Part shown: one piece after another, positions 41,521 to 50,299 of the stretch
Layout: each line of letters opens with the position of its first letter
How positions within the stretch are numbered: the first letter of the stretch is position 1
Assembly: GCA_002438565.1 (NCBI GenBank)
Contig: DJPN01000011.1
Coordinates: 1 to 52,805 of the forward strand
DNA: 52,805 nucleotides
Origin: Alphaproteobacteria bacterium UBA6411
GTDB taxonomy: Bacteria; Pseudomonadota; Alphaproteobacteria; CAAGCB01; CAG-977
Direction: 5' to 3'
Made by a program: the position numbers and the translations under genes
Notes under the pieces: generated by a model
What the model saw: the letters and a program-made list of their open reading frames with translations, nothing else
Database searches by the model: none
What the model was told of the DNA's origin: nothing

Positions 41521-42408
41521 TTGGACGGCTTTCTTTTTCTTCTTCAGCACAATCAGCAAAACGGATGTCAAAATCAGCGCGATGCCCGCGGCGATGCGTA
41601 CCGTCATGGATTCTCCGAACACAAACACGCCGATAAGGACTGCGGTAACAGGTTCCAGCGCGCCCAATATTGCGGACAGGGTCGGACCGATAAGCTTGAT
41701 GGCAATTGTCATGGTTTCCAGTGAAACGATTGTCGGAAACACCGCCAATCCGATGACGCATCCCGCCATGAACGGCGTTTCAATCGGTTTTAAATCCAAT
41801 CCGAAACGCAGATTGAACAAAAAGACGAACAGCCCGAAAAACATCACATAAAACGTCAATGTCGGGAAATGCATCCGTTTCGCCGTTTTCAGCTGTTTCA
41901 AGGCAATCATGTAAACCGCGTAACTCAAAGCCGACAGCAGCGTTAAAACAACGCCGTACAAGCTCAGCGTTTTGCCTTCGTCCGTTTTGTAAAACAGCAG
42001 GATTCCGGTGCTCATCAAAACAATCGATACAATCGTGCGCAAATCGATTTTTTCATGGAAAAACACCGCCATCAAAACAGCGACCATAATCGGATAAACA
42101 AACAAAATCGTCGAAGCGATTCCCGCGCCGATAAGCGAATAGCTCATAAACAGCGTCAAAGACGACATGGCGAACACGACGCCCAGACAGAACATCACTG
42201 CCGCTTCTTTGAGCGAGATTTTCAGCGACACTTTTTTGTGAAAATGAACCCACAGGCCGTATAAAACAACGGCGGTCAGATAGCGGTAAAACAAAACGGA
42301 GTTGACGTCCATGCCGACCGCGTACAGCGGCAATGCAAACAGCGGGTTCGTGCCGTAAGAACACGTTCCCAACATTCCCAAAAACACGCCTTTGTTTTTT
42401 CTGGTCAT
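41515..42408 (-). CDS. EamA/DMT-family transporter
   Basis: The start at 42408 (GGAGGGG upstream) gives 297 residues with ten predicted membrane helices in two EamA halves, ending in a lysine-rich KKKKKAVQL tail. DMT members export or import metabolites and amino acids; the substrate cannot be told. It lies 25 bp after ogt and is probably the last gene of the minus-strand run. Confidence 0.88.
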   Translation of the reverse strand: MTRKNKGVFLGMLGTCSYGTNPLFALPLYAVGMDVNSVLFYRYLTAVVLYGLWVHFHKKVSLKISLKEAAVMFCLGVVFAMSSLTLFMSYSLIGAGIASTILFVYPIMVAVLMAVFFHEKIDLRTIVSIVLMSTGILLFYKTDEGKTLSLYGVVLTLLSALSYAVYMIALKQLKTAKRMHFPTLTFYVMFFGLFVFLFNLRFGLDLKPIETPFMAGCVIGLAVFPTIVSLETMTIAIKLIGPTLSAILGALEPVTAVLIGVFVFGESMTVRIAAGIALILTSVLLIVLKKKKKAVQL

Positions 42409-42433
42409 CAGCCCCTCCGTTTGACAATAAAGT

Positions 42434-42958
42434 TCAAACAGAGATACACCGCCGTTTGGGAATGTCAAGTGCGATTTTTTCGATTTCAAGCAACTTGATT
42501 TTAAGATGAATTCCACCCGCGTATCCTGTCAATCCGCCGTTTGTCCCGACAACGCGGTGGCAGGGAATGACAATGGATATCGGATTGTGTCCGACTGCGC
42601 CGCCGACGGCCTGCGCCGACATCCTTTTGCCTGTTTGCGCCTCTATGCGTTTGGCAATCGCGCCGTATGTCGTCGTTGTTCCGTAGGGGATTTCCAGTAA
42701 AATCCGCCATACTTTTCTGCGAAAGTCGTTTCCCGAAGGGGCAAGCGGCACTTCCGCGGGCGAAAGCTTTTGTCCCGCGAAATATCGGGCCAGCCAATCT
42801 TTTGTTTGCGCAAAAACAGGCAAATCCGTACGTTCGGCGGCATTGTCCGCCGTTGAGTCGGCAGGCTGGCCGTCAATCCACAATCCCGTCAGGTTTTCCC
42901 CGTCGCTTGTCAGTATAATGTCGCCGACGGGCGACGGAAAAACCGTTTTATAAAACAT
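42434..42958 (-). CDS. ogt: Methylated-DNA-protein-cysteine methyltransferase
   Basis: The 174-residue suicide repair protein moves O6-alkyl groups of guanine to the Cys of IVIPCHRVVG (about residue 135). The DNA-recognition helix region YGAIAKRI, AVGGAVGHNPI and the closing GGLTGYAGG match the family. The ATG overlaps the gcrA stop by one base (TGATG), linking DNA repair to a cell-cycle regulator that reads methylated DNA. Confidence 0.95.
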   Translation of the reverse strand: MFYKTVFPSPVGDIILTSDGENLTGLWIDGQPADSTADNAAERTDLPVFAQTKDWLARYFAGQKLSPAEVPLAPSGNDFRRKVWRILLEIPYGTTTTYGAIAKRIEAQTGKRMSAQAVGGAVGHNPISIVIPCHRVVGTNGGLTGYAGGIHLKIKLLEIEKIALDIPKRRCISV

Positions 42959-43365
42959 CAGCGCACGGACTTCGCGGACACATAGGCGATTGCCGCGTGT
43001 TCCGCGCAATACGGTTTGTCGGGCAGAGCTTCTTTGCCGCAGAAGTGGAAATCCGCATCTTTCGGATCGCCGATGGGCCAACGGCATGACGAATGAGTCA
43101 AATCGTTGACGGTAAACAGTTTTTCGGCCTGTTTTTTCGGAGCTTTGGCTTTTTCCGCTTTTACGGGTTTCAAAGGCAGCTCGGGGGCTTCGGCTTCCTC
43201 TTCGTCGCGGCGGATGGGGGACGGCCGGCTGTTCAGCCCCAAGCGGTGCGCTTTGCCGACAACGGCGTTTTTCGACACGCCCAATGCTTTTCCGATATCG
43301 CCCGTGGTCAATCCTTCGTTCCACAAACGTTTCAATTCTTCAACCTGTTCGTCAGTCCAACCCAT
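42958..43365 (-). CDS. gcrA: Cell cycle regulator GcrA
   Basis: The 135-residue alphaproteobacterial regulator has an N-terminal helix-turn-helix starting MGWTDEQVEELKRLW and SKNAVVGKAHRLGL, a charged linker, and the C-terminal SSCRWPIGDP and FCGKEALPDKPYCAEHAA motif that contacts RNA polymerase sigma70. In Caulobacter GcrA works with CcrM methylation. AAGGA precedes the ATG. It follows a secreted protein gene by 16 bp. Confidence 0.97.
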   Translation of the reverse strand: MGWTDEQVEELKRLWNEGLTTGDIGKALGVSKNAVVGKAHRLGLNSRPSPIRRDEEEAEAPELPLKPVKAEKAKAPKKQAEKLFTVNDLTHSSCRWPIGDPKDADFHFCGKEALPDKPYCAEHAAIAYVSAKSVR

Positions 43366-43381
43366 TGTTGTTTCCTTTTTG

Positions 43382-44674
43382 TCAGTAAATTCCGTAGATG
43401 GGAGCTTCTAGCACCATCATGTCCCGCGTTGCAAACTCTTTGCGGATATTATCACCATAATTTTTGACTGCAAGCACGTTTTGTTCCGTCGACGTGTATA
43501 AATCCAGATACAGACGGATGCTGTCCAAAGTGATTTTGCGGTCGCGCGGCGTCATTTTGTAAAATTCGGGCGGCATTTTTTTCAGTTTGCGCCAATGGTC
43601 CAATCCTGCGGCGTCCCCCGTGTTCAAAGTCGCGACTCGGCGCGCTTTGATGATTTTGTCCGCCGTTATCGCCCAGCTGTCAATGGTGAAGCCGTGGCGG
43701 GCGACCGTTTTCGCGAACTGTTCCGCCTGCGGCAGGCGTTTGATTTTCCCCGCCAAAGTCTGCATCGGGTTGCGCAATTCCTCCATAATATTGTTGTCGG
43801 ACAAAGACATGTCGCGCAAAGCCGTGTGAAATTCGTCAAAACGGTTGTTGCCGAACGTTTCGCGAATGGTTTTCAGCGATGCCAGCGAAGCTTCGACATC
43901 GCCTTCGGTCAGCGGGGATTTTTGCGTGACTTTGTTTGCGGGTGTTTGCGGGCGGACGATTTTTTCCAACGCTTTGCCCGTTCTGTAGTCGTCGGGGGAA
44001 AGCATGCCGTAAATATCCGCCAAAGATTTCGACGGCAGCATGCCGCTTTTGAATTTGATTGTTTTGGCAAACCCTTTGCCGGAGGATTCTTCGCGTTCCG
44101 GCTGAGGCCATGCTTCGGGCATCAAAAACACATACAGGTGTTTGGACATGTACTTGCCGTATTTTTTTGCATAGTCGCGCATTTGCGGAGCAATGCGGGT
44201 CGGGAACTTGCCTTTGGTTTCCTTGATGCCGGGCATGTTCAAAATCCGTTCCGACATGTACGGGACGCTGTGCAGATAGGGGCCGATGTACGGATACGCA
44301 ATCGGCGGCAGCTGTTTCAGCGCATTATAAATGTCCTCTTCAATTTGGCGGTGGGATTCTTTCAGTGCCTCCACTCCGCCGGGGTAGGAGCTTTCCAAAA
44401 ATTCCGCCAAAGCCGAATAAATCGTTTCTTGATTGACAACGGCGGGAACTTTGCGGTTGCGTTCGTCCGCGGCGTAAAATTCCGACCGCATTTTATCGAC
44501 GGCCGTCATAAAACGGCTGTCGTTTTGCCCCAGATTCTGTTGTTCTTTTTTTTCGTCCGAAGAATTTTCCGCGGGAGAATCGTCAACGGAAACTTCCAAA
44601 GCCGTCCAGTCCAGCGGCGATTCAGCAACCGCCGCGGATGAAAACAGCAAAGTCAAAAACAGCAGGCAGAACAT
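43382..44674 (-). CDS. Secreted helical protein, unknown
   Basis: The product has 430 residues from the second of two adjacent ATG codons (AAAGG 6 nt upstream). A signal peptide (FCLLFLTLLFSSAAVA) is followed by a mostly helical, charged mature protein rich in Met and Lys with no family I recognise. Residues near 115-165 (PPIAYPYIGPYLHSVPYM) are aromatic and proline-rich. It is translationally coupled to the DUF4139 gene, so the two may act together in the periplasm. Confidence 0.75.
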   Translation of the reverse strand: MFCLLFLTLLFSSAAVAESPLDWTALEVSVDDSPAENSSDEKKEQQNLGQNDSRFMTAVDKMRSEFYAADERNRKVPAVVNQETIYSALAEFLESSYPGGVEALKESHRQIEEDIYNALKQLPPIAYPYIGPYLHSVPYMSERILNMPGIKETKGKFPTRIAPQMRDYAKKYGKYMSKHLYVFLMPEAWPQPEREESSGKGFAKTIKFKSGMLPSKSLADIYGMLSPDDYRTGKALEKIVRPQTPANKVTQKSPLTEGDVEASLASLKTIRETFGNNRFDEFHTALRDMSLSDNNIMEELRNPMQTLAGKIKRLPQAEQFAKTVARHGFTIDSWAITADKIIKARRVATLNTGDAAGLDHWRKLKKMPPEFYKMTPRDRKITLDSIRLYLDLYTSTEQNVLAVKNYGDNIRKEFATRDMMVLEAPIYGIY

Positions 44675-46080
44675 CATTCGCCTTTGACGCGGACGGTGTA
44701 GGTCAGAACGGTTTTGCCTTTTGCGGGGACGGCAATCGACCACAGGACGCGGCCGGCGTTTTCCTTGGTGTACGCCGCCGAATTGTTCGCAATCGTCCAT
44801 CCGTCGGGCAGAGACTGATACGAATTGACCGTCACGGGAACGTTTTTGGCGTTTTGGAACGTGATTTCGTAGCTTGCTTCATACGCTTTCGGCGAAAATT
44901 GGGTGTAGGCGGTCTGTTTGCCTTTCGCCGTCACGTCGAACGCTTCGCCCAGCGCCAGTTTGACCTTTTCGTTTTCGGCGGTGTGCTTGATGCGGTCCTC
45001 GCCGACAAAGAAAACACGCTGTTTGGAATCGGCTTTGTACACGCGCATTGTGCCGGCGGGCAAAGCAATGCCCAAGTTTGATTTTTTGTCGTTGGCGAAC
45101 TGCAGATAAACCGACGCGCTGCGGGTGTCGAATTCCTTTTGCCTCGGGGAATAAACGGGCGCGATGTCGTCAAAGCGGTATTCCTTGCGCGCTTTGATGT
45201 TTGAACCGGAAAGCAGAGCCAGCTGTTTGGTTTGGTTCGACAGGATGTCCGTTTTGCGTCCCAGCGAATACAGGTGGTAATCCATCAATTCCTCCTCCGC
45301 CATGTTGGAGGCGGCATCGAAATCCATGGAGGCGGCTTTCGCCATCATCAGCATCGGACGGGCGCGAACGGGCGGGCGCACGCGGTTGACCGAACCCGCG
45401 ACAAACTGCATGTCGGCGTTTTTATAGTCCGCACCCGAATTGTTCGTCAGCGTGACCCAGCCGTTCAAATCAAGGGCGTCTTCGGCGTCGTTCAATTCGG
45501 CGACGTAATCCGCGCGCCACGTCAGACCGTTCGTCAGATAGCTCAGATTCACGTCGCGCGACCCCGCTTTGTCGGACAAAACGTCAACGGTCAAAGTCGG
45601 TTTGTCGCGCAAAGTCGCCGGCACGTCGGGGAAAATCAAGCGCGCTTTGGAATCCGTTTCGATTCTGTCGCCGATTTTCAAGACGACACCGCTGTCGACC
45701 GCCAGAACGGTGGCGTCTTCGGTCGTTTCAGCCCCTGTCGCGGGGTTGGTGGAAACGACCTTGATTTGCTTGCCCAAAAACTTTTGCAGCAGGGATTGGC
45801 GGCTGAGCAAATCAAAATTGAAGTTTTGTTCCACAACCCGCAATCCGTCGCCGGAAAACAGCGCGCTTTCCGGCTGGATTTGCGCCGAAACGCCCGCAAA
45901 GGAAACGGTGTTCGCCCCCTTTTCAAAGGGCACGCCGCGCGTGTCCTTGACCAGTCCCAAACCGTTGTTGTAAACGGTAACGCTTAAATTTTTGACGGCG
46001 GATTGCGGGACGTTCGTTTCCGCAAAAGCGTTTGAAGACAGCGCGCACAAAGCGGCGGCGGCTAAAACGGATTTTTTCAT
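44674..46080 (-). CDS. DUF4139 domain secreted protein
   Basis: The 468-residue product has a clean signal peptide ending NAFA. The mature part shows the DUF4139 pattern: VTVYNNGLGLVKDTR at the N-terminus, LSYLTNGLTWRADYVAELN in the middle, then beta-rich repeats to VLTYTVRVKGE. The family is widespread, periplasmic or cell-surface, and of unknown function. It is the first gene of the DUF4139-unknown-gcrA-ogt-EamA run and has its own promoter. Confidence 0.88.
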   Translation of the reverse strand: MKKSVLAAAALCALSSNAFAETNVPQSAVKNLSVTVYNNGLGLVKDTRGVPFEKGANTVSFAGVSAQIQPESALFSGDGLRVVEQNFNFDLLSRQSLLQKFLGKQIKVVSTNPATGAETTEDATVLAVDSGVVLKIGDRIETDSKARLIFPDVPATLRDKPTLTVDVLSDKAGSRDVNLSYLTNGLTWRADYVAELNDAEDALDLNGWVTLTNNSGADYKNADMQFVAGSVNRVRPPVRARPMLMMAKAASMDFDAASNMAEEELMDYHLYSLGRKTDILSNQTKQLALLSGSNIKARKEYRFDDIAPVYSPRQKEFDTRSASVYLQFANDKKSNLGIALPAGTMRVYKADSKQRVFFVGEDRIKHTAENEKVKLALGEAFDVTAKGKQTAYTQFSPKAYEASYEITFQNAKNVPVTVNSYQSLPDGWTIANNSAAYTKENAGRVLWSIAVPAKGKTVLTYTVRVKGE

Positions 46081-46110
46081 GGCAAAACTCCTTATGAAAA
46101 ATTTTTAAAA

Positions 46111-46139
46111 ATTCTAAAGGATTTTTGTCTTTGACGCAA
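46111..46139 (-). promoter_or_regulatory. Putative promoter of the DUF4139-gcrA operon
   Basis: On the minus strand TTGCGT (46134-46139) and TAGAAT (46111-46116) are separated by 17 nt, about 30 bp before the DUF4139 ATG. If no internal promoter exists, it would also drive gcrA. Confidence 0.5.
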
Positions 46140-46159
46140 GGGGGGTCGGATTTTTTCGG

Positions 46160-46188
46160 TTGCGGCGGGGGACGAAAAAAAGTATACA
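46160..46188 (+). promoter_or_regulatory. Putative promoter of UDP-glucose dehydrogenase
   Basis: TTGCGG (46160-46165) and TATACA (46183-46188) are 17 nt apart, with the ATG at 46226. It is divergent from the DUF4139 promoter. Confidence 0.5.
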
Positions 46189-46225
46189 TCGAATCAATAT
46201 CTTTAAAAAATGGAAAGGGTTGGAT

Positions 46226-47524
46226 ATGAAAGTCGGAATTATCGGTACGGGCTATGTCGGACTGCCGACAGGCGTCGGTTTGGCGGAATTGGGGCACGAC
46301 GTTGTGTGCATTGACGCAATCCCCGAAAAAATCGAAGCGCTGAAAGCGGGCAAAATCACGCTGTTCGAGGCGGGATTGGAGGATTTGTTCCGCAAAAACC
46401 TTGCCGCCGGAAAAATCAAATTTACAACCGATATGAAAGAAGGCGTCGAGGATGCCGATATTGTGATTATCGCCGTCGGGACGCCTCCGCATCCCGTGAC
46501 CAAGGAAGCCGATATGAAATACATTCACGCCGCGGCGAAACAGTTGGCTCCGTATTTGACGGGATACACGGTCGTTGCGAACAAATCGACCGTTCCCGTC
46601 GGCACGGGCGACGAAGTCGAAAAGATGATTCGCGACGAAAATCCGCACGCCGATTTTGATGTGGTGTCTTTGCCCGAATTTTTGCGCGAAGGCTTTGCGG
46701 TGCACGACTTTTTCAATCCCGACCGCGTGATTGTCGGGGCGAACACGGAACGCGCCAAGGATGTCATCAAAGCCCTTTATGCGCCGTTCGGTGACAAAGC
46801 CAACATGCTGTTCGTCAAACGCCGTTCGTCCGAAACCATCAAATACGCGTCGAACGCTTTTTTGGCGATGAAAATCAACTATATCAACGAAATGGCGAAT
46901 TTTTGCGAAAAATCGGGTGCGGACGTGTTTGAAGTCGCCAAAGGCATGGGCATGGACACCCGCATCGGTTCCAAATTTTTGAACCCCGGGCCGGGATACG
47001 GCGGTTCGTGTTTTCCCAAAGACACGAACGCGATGGCGTACATGGCGCGCAAGTACGGCGTTGAAATGGCTTTGATTGAAACGACAATCCGCCGCAACGA
47101 CGAACGCAAAATCGAAATGGCGGAGCGCATTTTAGCGGCCGCCGACGGCATCGCCGCGCCGAAAATCGGCGTGTTGGGCTTGGCGTTCAAAGGCGGTACG
47201 GACGACTGCCGCGAAAGTCCCGCGATGGAAATCGTCGCCGCGTTGCTCAAGCGCGGGGCGGTCGTGCGCGCTTTCGACCCGAAAGCGATGCCCACGGCGA
47301 AACTGCTGGTCGGCGATGCGATTGAATATGCGGAAAACGCTTACGATGCGGCGAAAGACGCCGATGTCGTCGCGATTTTGACCGAATGGGACGATTTCAA
47401 GGCGATTGATTTGAAAATGTTGAAAAACGCCGTAAAATCCGCTAAAATAGTGGACTTGAGGAACATTCTGAACCCCGAAGCGGCGCGTCAGGCGGGATTC
47501 GACTACAAGGGTATCGGACGCTGA
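46226..47524 (+). CDS. ugd: UDP-glucose 6-dehydrogenase
   Basis: The 432-residue NAD-dependent enzyme oxidises UDP-glucose to UDP-glucuronate for polysaccharides. The Rossmann motif GIIGTGYVGLPTGVGLAELGH is at the N-terminus, the catalytic Cys is in GGSCFPKDT (about residue 260), and GLAFKGGTDDCRESPA lies in the C-terminal domain. GGAAAGGG precedes the ATG. No other sugar-nucleotide genes are nearby. A GDP-mannose dehydrogenase is a less likely alternative. Confidence 0.93.
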   Translation: MKVGIIGTGYVGLPTGVGLAELGHDVVCIDAIPEKIEALKAGKITLFEAGLEDLFRKNLAAGKIKFTTDMKEGVEDADIVIIAVGTPPHPVTKEADMKYIHAAAKQLAPYLTGYTVVANKSTVPVGTGDEVEKMIRDENPHADFDVVSLPEFLREGFAVHDFFNPDRVIVGANTERAKDVIKALYAPFGDKANMLFVKRRSSETIKYASNAFLAMKINYINEMANFCEKSGADVFEVAKGMGMDTRIGSKFLNPGPGYGGSCFPKDTNAMAYMARKYGVEMALIETTIRRNDERKIEMAERILAAADGIAAPKIGVLGLAFKGGTDDCRESPAMEIVAALLKRGAVVRAFDPKAMPTAKLLVGDAIEYAENAYDAAKDADVVAILTEWDDFKAIDLKMLKNAVKSAKIVDLRNILNPEAARQAGFDYKGIGR

Positions 47525-47544
47525 AAATCGGAAAGGCGACTGAA

Positions 47545-48189
47545 ATGACGGAAATGCGTGTGCCGAAAACTTTGGACGAAGCGTATGAAATAGCGGCGGA
47601 ATCAAAGCCCGCCCTGGATGCATTCGGACAGGAATTGGCCGATAAGGTCGGCGGAAAATTTGAAGCTGCCCCGCTGAAAGGACGCGAACGCGCCGAGGAA
47701 AAACTGAATTCCAAATACCGCGGCGATTTGACTCAGCTGCAGGATTTGGCGCGCTGCCGTTTGATTTGCGATTCTTTGGAACAAATCGATGCAGTGAAAA
47801 AAGTCATCGAATCCCGCGTCAAGCCCGTTCGCGCGGTCGACCGCATGGACAAACCGACCGAAAACGGATACCGCGATGTCAAATACGTTCTGCCCACCCG
47901 CAACGGCGGGGTTGCCGAAATGCAAATCCAGCTGACGGATCTTGACCGCGCGGATAAAATGACGCACAAGGAATACGAAAAAATCCGTTCCATTACCGCG
48001 GGGGCAAAGGATCGCCCTTTGACCGAAACGGAGCAGAAAGAAATCGCTTTGCGGCAAAAACGGTGCAAAGAGCTGTACGTCAACGCCGCGATTGCTTACA
48101 ACAAGCGCACCAAAGGGCGGAAGCTGAAAGTTATGACTTTCAATCCCGCTGTTGTCATGAAAGCGAAACAAGGGGGGCGCAATGGCTGA
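47545..48189 (+). CDS. RelA/SpoT-like nucleotidyltransferase domain protein
   Basis: The 214-residue protein shows the synthetase-like core of RelA/SpoT proteins: KGRERAEEKLNSKY (45-58), LQDLARCRLI with the metal Asp 67, DR...NGYRDV (99-112) with the stacking Tyr 109, and AEMQIQL with Glu 125. It lacks a hydrolase domain and the C-terminal regulatory domains. The His that follows GYxS in classical synthetases is Lys here (RDVK), and the HKEYEKIR stretch is characteristic of the NGYRD-type subgroup. It could make alarmones or act as a nucleotide-modifying toxin; activity is not shown. It overlaps the next small gene by 8 bp. Confidence 0.75.
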   Translation: MTEMRVPKTLDEAYEIAAESKPALDAFGQELADKVGGKFEAAPLKGRERAEEKLNSKYRGDLTQLQDLARCRLICDSLEQIDAVKKVIESRVKPVRAVDRMDKPTENGYRDVKYVLPTRNGGVAEMQIQLTDLDRADKMTHKEYEKIRSITAGAKDRPLTETEQKEIALRQKRCKELYVNAAIAYNKRTKGRKLKVMTFNPAVVMKAKQGGRNG

Positions 48190-48373
48190 GTCTTTCCGTT
48201 ATTTCAAAGTCGGCGTCGTTCCCGTCAAAGTCGAATATACGCAATACGGGGCGCGGGCGGCGTATGTATGGAAAAACGGCGCGTTTAAAATCGACAATTC
48301 CTATATTGCCGAAGTCGCGCGGGGCGAGGATGTCGAGGAATTGACCAAAGCCGCTTTTGAAAAACTGCTTTAA
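48182..48373 (+). CDS. Small protein encoded with the RelA/SpoT-like gene
   Basis: The 63-residue product starts at an ATG behind a strong AAGGGGGG site located inside the RelA/SpoT-like gene, with an 8 bp overlap. It is predicted as short beta strands followed by a helix (VEELTKAAFEKLL); no family is recognised. Tight coupling to a stand-alone nucleotidyltransferase makes a toxin-antitoxin pair possible but unproven. Its stop interlocks with the convergent gene (TTAA). Confidence 0.6.
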   Translation: MAESFRYFKVGVVPVKVEYTQYGARAAYVWKNGAFKIDNSYIAEVARGEDVEELTKAAFEKLL

Positions 48374-48849
48374 AAGCCCATTGAATTCAGATTTTTTTCA
48401 ATCAATTCGATTGTTTTCGGGGACAAAGTCATTTTGTCCTTGTTTTTTATGTAAAAATCCCGCACATCCGCGCGCATCCAGTTTTTGCCCTGCCGCGCTT
48501 TGCCCGCGCCGGCCCAATCGCACAGCATTTCTCGTACGTCCGTTTCGCCCATATCCAAAGCTTTGACGGTTGTATCGCTTGGCAAAAGCCAATGCTGCCA
48601 ATGGTGGCGCGAATGATGAAAGTGATTTAAGAGGGCGTATTGGCTTTCGGGCGAAGTTGCGGACGGGCTGTAATGCCCCGTTTTGTCGCGCAGTTTGGCG
48701 ACTTTTTCAAAATTGCGGGCGTAAACGAAAAACAGCGACGGGCGCAGTTTGTCGCAATCGTGCATAATGCCGCGCCAAATCAGCCCGTACCGCGCGCAAA
48801 AGCAAAACACCCAAAATTTGTGGCGCAATAAATAAAGCAGGAATTTCAT
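48370..48849 (-). CDS. DUF5662-like protein
   Basis: The 159-residue protein has the pattern H..F..C...GL.W.....HD.DKLRPS near the N-terminus and NHFHHSRHHWQHW in the centre, a His-rich arrangement typical of DUF5662, whose function is unknown. The histidines and aspartate could bind metal. It starts at the ATG overlapping the nnrD stop by one base (TGATG). Confidence 0.72.
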   Translation of the reverse strand: MKFLLYLLRHKFWVFCFCARYGLIWRGIMHDCDKLRPSLFFVYARNFEKVAKLRDKTGHYSPSATSPESQYALLNHFHHSRHHWQHWLLPSDTTVKALDMGETDVREMLCDWAGAGKARQGKNWMRADVRDFYIKNKDKMTLSPKTIELIEKNLNSMGF

Positions 48850-50222
48850 CAAATCAAATCCTCGGCAATCAAGTTTTCGCCCGCATCAATGCCCGCCGCG
48901 GAATGAAGCGCAACACCCGCGCAGGCCGCTTCAAACGGCGGCAGTCGCTTTGCCAACAGGGCGGCGATGATGCCGCTTAAAACGTCGCCGCTGCCTGCTG
49001 TTGCCAGATAAAAGCTTGTGTTCGCGTCAATCGCGGCGCGTCCGTCGGGGGCGGCGATGACGGTGTCCGCGCCTTTCAGCGCGACAACGCACCCCAGTGT
49101 TTCGGCGGCAATCAAAGCGCGGGAAAGTTTGTCGCCCTTTAAATCGGGAAACAGGCGGGCGAATTCGCCCTCGTGCGGGGTAAGGACGGCGTTTGTCAGC
49201 GGCGCAACATCCTTGACGTAAGCCAAAGCGTCCGCGTCGGCGACGAACGGCTTGCCTGATTTTGCGACGGTTTCAAGGGCGGCTTTTGTCCGTTCGCTTA
49301 ACCCGAAGCCCATGCCGAAAGCGATTGACGAGATTTTTTTGTCCCTGACGGCGGTTTCAAGCGGTTCTGTCGAAACGACCAGTCCCGCGTCGCAGACGGT
49401 ATAGGGCAAGGCGTTTTCGGGGGCGCAGACAACCTTGACCAAGCCCGCGCCGAACCGCCGCGCCGCCCGCGCCGCCAGCCGCGCCGCGCCCGTCATTTGT
49501 CCGCCCGCAACCAGAACCGCGCCGCGCGAATACTTGTGGTCGCACGGTATCGGGGCGGGAAGCTTGAAAGGCGGATTGACGATGAAGCGGGGCTGCTGAT
49601 TGGCGACGGTTTCGTCCGCAATGCCGATGGGGCAAACGGTCAAATCGCCGACGTATTCTTTGGCGGGGTAAAGGAAATGCGCGGGTTTCGGACGGCAGAA
49701 AGTAACGGTCAAATCCGCTTTGATCGTTGCGGGCGACACCGCGCCCGTGTCGGCGAAAACGCCGCTGGGGATGTCCAAAGAAACAACGGGCAGATTTGAC
49801 GCATTCAAAGCGGTGATGAAAGCCGCGGTTTCGCTTTCAATCGGGCGGGACAAGCCGATGCCGAACAGCGCGTCGACGACAACGCCCTTGAACCGATGCA
49901 GACAGTCGGGCGACAGCGGCAAAACGATGCCGTCGAACCGTTCGGCGGCAAAGCGGCAGGCGGGGGACATTTTGTCCTTTTGTCCGGCAAAAGCGACCTT
50001 GACGCTGTAACCGCGATTGCTTAATACACGGGCGGCGACAAAGCCGTCTGCGCCGTTGTTGCCCGCGCCGCAAACGACCAATACAGGCTGTTTTCCGTAT
50101 CTTTTCGCGATTTGACAGGCGGCGGCGAAGCCCGCGTTTTCGACCAAATCGTTTTCCGGCATAATTTTTGCAATCGTTTCTTTGTCGGCGGCGTACATTT
50201 GCGCGGCGGTCAAAATTTCCAC
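48849..50222 (-). CDS. nnrD: Bifunctional NAD(P)H-hydrate epimerase/dehydratase
   Basis: The 457-residue fusion repairs damaged NAD(P)H hydrates. The N-terminal epimerase domain (VCGAGNNGADGFVAARVL, FGIGLSRP) is followed by a ribokinase-like dehydratase domain (VLTPHEGEFARLFPD and the late TAGSGDVLSGIIAALLA). The start is GTG with AAGGA 9 nt upstream. The length is slightly below E. coli Nnr (515). Confidence 0.94.
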   Translation of the reverse strand: MEILTAAQMYAADKETIAKIMPENDLVENAGFAAACQIAKRYGKQPVLVVCGAGNNGADGFVAARVLSNRGYSVKVAFAGQKDKMSPACRFAAERFDGIVLPLSPDCLHRFKGVVVDALFGIGLSRPIESETAAFITALNASNLPVVSLDIPSGVFADTGAVSPATIKADLTVTFCRPKPAHFLYPAKEYVGDLTVCPIGIADETVANQQPRFIVNPPFKLPAPIPCDHKYSRGAVLVAGGQMTGAARLAARAARRFGAGLVKVVCAPENALPYTVCDAGLVVSTEPLETAVRDKKISSIAFGMGFGLSERTKAALETVAKSGKPFVADADALAYVKDVAPLTNAVLTPHEGEFARLFPDLKGDKLSRALIAAETLGCVVALKGADTVIAAPDGRAAIDANTSFYLATAGSGDVLSGIIAALLAKRLPPFEAACAGVALHSAAGIDAGENLIAEDLI

Positions 50223-50299
50223 GGCAAGGATTCCTTTTTACTTTGTTAATCTTTGTCCACTATACTCCAATCGTTCAGACTTTGGGAGCATTTTAAACC

